Position numbers and translations under genes: made by a program
Assembly: GCA_902494195.1 (NCBI GenBank)
Contig: CABUSH010000010.1
Coordinates: 17,980-81,979, forward strand
Reading direction: 5' to 3'
Origin: an uncultured Collinsella sp.
Lineage (GTDB): Bacteria > Actinomycetota > Coriobacteriia > Coriobacteriales > Coriobacteriaceae
DNA length: 64,000 nucleotides
In this document: piece after piece, positions 61,752-64,000 of the stretch
Layout: every line of letters begins with the position of its first letter
Position numbering within the stretch: the first letter of the stretch is position 1
The notes under the pieces: generated by a model
What the model was told of the DNA's origin: nothing
The model's input: only the letters and a program-made list of their open reading frames with translations
Databases searched by the model: none

Positions 61752-62693
61752 ATGCAATTCGGCTTTTTTAGCGGTCTTCTTTGGGGCCTTGATACAGTAA
61801 TACTTGGAATCGGTTTGGCGCTCGCGCCCTATATTGGATCGGCGGAAGCGCTTGCATGTGCCTCTATTGCGGGATCTTTTCTCCATGATGCCTTCTGTGC
61901 AATCTGGCTCTTTGGGTATATGGGAGTTCGAGGCAGATTAAAAGACACGCTCGCTGCACTTAAAACTCGTTCGGGCAAGGTCGTCATCGCCGGCGCTCTG
62001 CTCGGTGGACCTATCGGAATGACCGGTTACGTATTGGCGATTAATAACATCGGAGCTGCCTACACGGCAATTATCTCCGCCTTCTATCCCGCAGTCGGAG
62101 CATTCCTTTCGTTCGTGCTGCTGAAGGAGAAAATGGGCAAAGGTCAGATTCTTTCCCTTCTTGTCGCCCTTTGCGGCGTAATGACGATGGGCTATCTATC
62201 GGCCGGATCGAGCGAGATTGCAAATGCCCCTCTCGGCTTACTCGGCGCGGTGCTTGCCGTTATTGGATGGGGATCCGAAGCGGTGCTGTGCGCATGGGGA
62301 ATGAAAGATGATGCCGTTGATGACGAAACGGCTTTGCAAATCCGCGAAACTACAAGTGCGCTTGTTTATGGAGTGCTTGTACTCCCCCTCTTCGGAGCAT
62401 GGCATTTCACGCTGGGTGCTATCCCGAGCATGCCCACATTGATTATTGCACTCGCCGGACTCGCAGGAACTGCATCCTATCTGTTCTATTACAAGGGCAT
62501 TGCGGCAATCGGAGCGGCGCGCGCGATGGCTCTGAACATCTCCTATTCGGCATGGTCGGTGGTCTTTGGCCTGATCTTGCTTGGAACAATTCCCGACATG
62601 GCATCTGTAATCTGCTGCATTGTAATTGTGTGCGGAACAGTTTTGGCAGCCAGTAACTGGGACGAACTATTTGGACGAAATAAGACAGCGTAG
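61752..62693 (+). CDS. licB: LicB-like choline permease (DMT/EamA superfamily)
   Basis: The 313-residue protein has ten membrane helices of the drug/metabolite transporter fold. It begins MQFGFFSGLLWGLDTVILGI and contains GGPIGMTGYVLAINNIGAAY and YTAIISAFYPAVGAFLSFVL. The second half has GTASYLFYYKGIAAIGAARA. LicB proteins import choline. The gene starts two bases after licCA, and this coupling is the main reason for the choline assignment. Confidence 0.88.
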   Translation: MQFGFFSGLLWGLDTVILGIGLALAPYIGSAEALACASIAGSFLHDAFCAIWLFGYMGVRGRLKDTLAALKTRSGKVVIAGALLGGPIGMTGYVLAINNIGAAYTAIISAFYPAVGAFLSFVLLKEKMGKGQILSLLVALCGVMTMGYLSAGSSEIANAPLGLLGAVLAVIGWGSEAVLCAWGMKDDAVDDETALQIRETTSALVYGVLVLPLFGAWHFTLGAIPSMPTLIIALAGLAGTASYLFYYKGIAAIGAARAMALNISYSAWSVVFGLILLGTIPDMASVICCIVIVCGTVLAASNWDELFGRNKTA

Positions 62694-62711
62694 CTTGATT
62701 AACAATGCAGT

Positions 62712-62744
62712 AAAAAGGGAGAGCTCGTCGAGCTCTCCCTTTTT
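62712..62744. terminator. Bidirectional terminator
   Basis: AAAAAGGGAGAGCTC (62712-62726) is the exact reverse complement of 62730-62744 with a three-base centre. A- and T-runs flank the stem, so it ends licB on the plus strand and the C39-like repeat gene on the minus strand. Confidence 0.85.
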
Positions 62745-62754
62745 AGCATTATGG

Positions 62755-64000
62755 CTATTCAATTACCACGGCCTGGCTATCCATCTGTTGCCACGTACCG
62801 AAGAACACCTGGGCATTTCGCGTAACATTGCCGTTAATCGAATCCGAAAGATAGACAATTCCCCGCTCGTCATCATAGCCTTTAAGGACTACGGCATGAT
62901 TACCGCCCCACAGACCATAGGAATGCCCGTTATACCAACGAGCAGCATAACGGCCTCCTGGCCAACTTCCCCACTCGGTATTCCACATCTCAACAGGTTG
63001 TCCACAGGTCAGTCTGTTCTTAATGGAAGAAATTGACGAGAAAGAGACGTCTTTTGCCTGCTTGCCACTTCCAGCAGCGCGCAGAAAGTTATTACCAGCA
63101 ATGGTAATCGCAGGAGCGACGCATCCCATGAGACCCCCGCTGCTACGCCTCGGATTGCCATCAAAGGCGGTAACAAAGTTGCCATTGCTTCCCTTGGGCA
63201 AGTAATAATCCGCAATAATCGTCTTACCTAAACCGAAACCATAGTAGTTAAGCAAGTTTGTAAGGGCAACCGACTCACAGCCAGTGGGAAGTTCCGGGTA
63301 CTGCGAATAGCACGGGACATCGACCCAAGCGCCAACCATTGCGCCGGATGAACTGAACTTGTAGTCAGTAGAGCCGATCCAATACCAACCGTTGTTCAAC
63401 ATTACTCCCCCACGCGCGGCATCAAGGTAATACCATGTGCCCCCAAGGGAAAGCCATCCCGTTTTCATTGTGCCAGAAGCGGAATCTAGCCAGAACCAGT
63501 TACCGCCATCGTTAAGCCAGCCGGTCGCCATTCGACCATCCGAGTTAAAGTAATACCAAGACCCAGCTATTTGCTGCCATCCAGTCAGAATTACCCCATT
63601 AGCAGAACAATAATATCGAGAACCCTGACTCTCAATCCAGCCCGTTCTAACATTCCCGCCGTCGTCAATCAGCTGGATTCCCGAATCGGTCATGATGCCT
63701 TTAAGGTCAATTGCACCACTGGATGACGAGTGATACATCCAAGACCCATCACCGTTTGACCAGCAATTAGCCATCATCTTGCCCGAACTATTAAATATGT
63801 ATTCACATGATCCAATAGTTTGAACGCCCGTCGCCATAGCGTGCGTCGAGGGGTCGAGCCAGTACCACGTACCGTTTAGGTTGAGCCAGCCGGAGGCGAG
63901 CGCGCCGGAGCCAGTCGCGTAGTACCAGGTGCCGCCGTCGAAGACCCATCCGGTCGCCATCGCGCCGGAGCCGTTGAACCAGTACATGGAGCCGTTGCAC
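62755..64000 (-). CDS. Choline-binding-type repeat protein with C39-like peptidase, 5'-truncated by window edge
   Basis: The frame is open to the right edge, so the N-terminus is not visible; an internal ATG at 63987 is not the real start. About 410 residues from that ATG are seen. Aromatic repeats (TWYYLDAARGGVMLNNGWYW) lead to a C39-type domain with PTGCESVALTNLLNYYG (Cys), GGNHAVVLKGYDD (His) and LSDSING (Asp). Unlike bacteriocin exporters there is no membrane part, so this is a free peptidase-like domain. GC content jumps at about 63,835 from under half to two-thirds, suggesting the repeat region is a mosaic. Confidence 0.88.
   Translation of the reverse strand, partial: CNGSMYWFNGSGAMATGWVFDGGTWYYATGSGALASGWLNLNGTWYWLDPSTHAMATGVQTIGSCEYIFNSSGKMMANCWSNGDGSWMYHSSSSGAIDLKGIMTDSGIQLIDDGGNVRTGWIESQGSRYYCSANGVILTGWQQIAGSWYYFNSDGRMATGWLNDGGNWFWLDSASGTMKTGWLSLGGTWYYLDAARGGVMLNNGWYWIGSTDYKFSSSGAMVGAWVDVPCYSQYPELPTGCESVALTNLLNYYGFGLGKTIIADYYLPKGSNGNFVTAFDGNPRRSSGGLMGCVAPAITIAGNNFLRAAGSGKQAKDVSFSSISSIKNRLTCGQPVEMWNTEWGSWPGGRYAARWYNGHSYGLWGGNHAVVLKGYDDERGIVYLSDSINGNVTRNAQVFFGTWQQMDSQAVVIE

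Noticed and set aside
55527..64000. Regular short repeats at the DNA level suggesting a CRISPR array
   Set aside because: The repeats are degenerate coding units of aromatic wall-binding modules in an open frame; there are no identical direct repeats with unique spacers and no cas genes.

Overview
The window looks like a chromosomal segment of a Coriobacteriia actinobacterium, most likely Collinsella or a close relative. This is an inference. It rests on GC-rich housekeeping genes, many TTG/GTG starts, the pair of radical-SAM genes beside rplU-rpmA-obgE, a complete Rod/Mre elongation cluster, and a surface locus with cell-wall-binding repeat proteins. No 16S gene is present, so the genus cannot be proven from this window.

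Region 1 (1-25,998, almost all on the minus strand) is housekeeping. It holds glyQ-glyS (glyS runs off the left edge), the rpsP-khpA-rimM-trmD-lepB operon, dinB on the plus strand, and obgE-nadD-yqeK-rsfS. Upstream of these lie rplU-rpmA and the TIGR03960/TIGR03936 radical-SAM pair, then a DUF697-like membrane protein. Next come mreB-mreC-mreD-pbp2-rodA, a TPR membrane protein, a cyclophilin, a zinc-ribbon membrane protein, a P-type ATPase and tRNA-Arg(CCG).

Region 2 (26,130-34,738, plus strand) is a tightly packed aromatic amino-acid operon: aroF, tyrA, aroB, aroA, aroC, pheA, an aroE-aroK fusion and aroQ. It encodes all seven shikimate steps plus the entry enzymes to Phe and Tyr. A short leader ORF overlapping a terminator hairpin precedes aroF, and two perfect palindromes sit between genes. 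tRNA-Arg(TCT) follows on the minus strand.

Region 3 (34,974-64,000) is a mosaic surface-polysaccharide locus. It has an ABC-2 exporter pair, a Wzx-type flippase, five glycosyltransferases and a DUF2142 membrane protein. It also has a full dTDP-L-rhamnose set (RmlA, RmlB and an RmlC-RmlD fusion), a LicD phosphotransferase, a wHTH-LicC-LicA fusion and a LicB-like choline permease. Four large secreted proteins made of choline-binding-type repeats carry four different C-terminal domains: CHAP/NlpC-like, L,D-transpeptidase, NlpC/P60 and C39-like. Together these suggest that choline is imported, phosphorylated, activated as CDP-choline and placed on a surface polymer. The repeat proteins could then dock on that polymer, as in pneumococcus. 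One repeat protein is split by a single in-frame TGA, and a two-gene DUF4869/P-loop module sits between rmlB and rmlA. Base composition swings sharply within this region, which indicates assembly by horizontal exchange.
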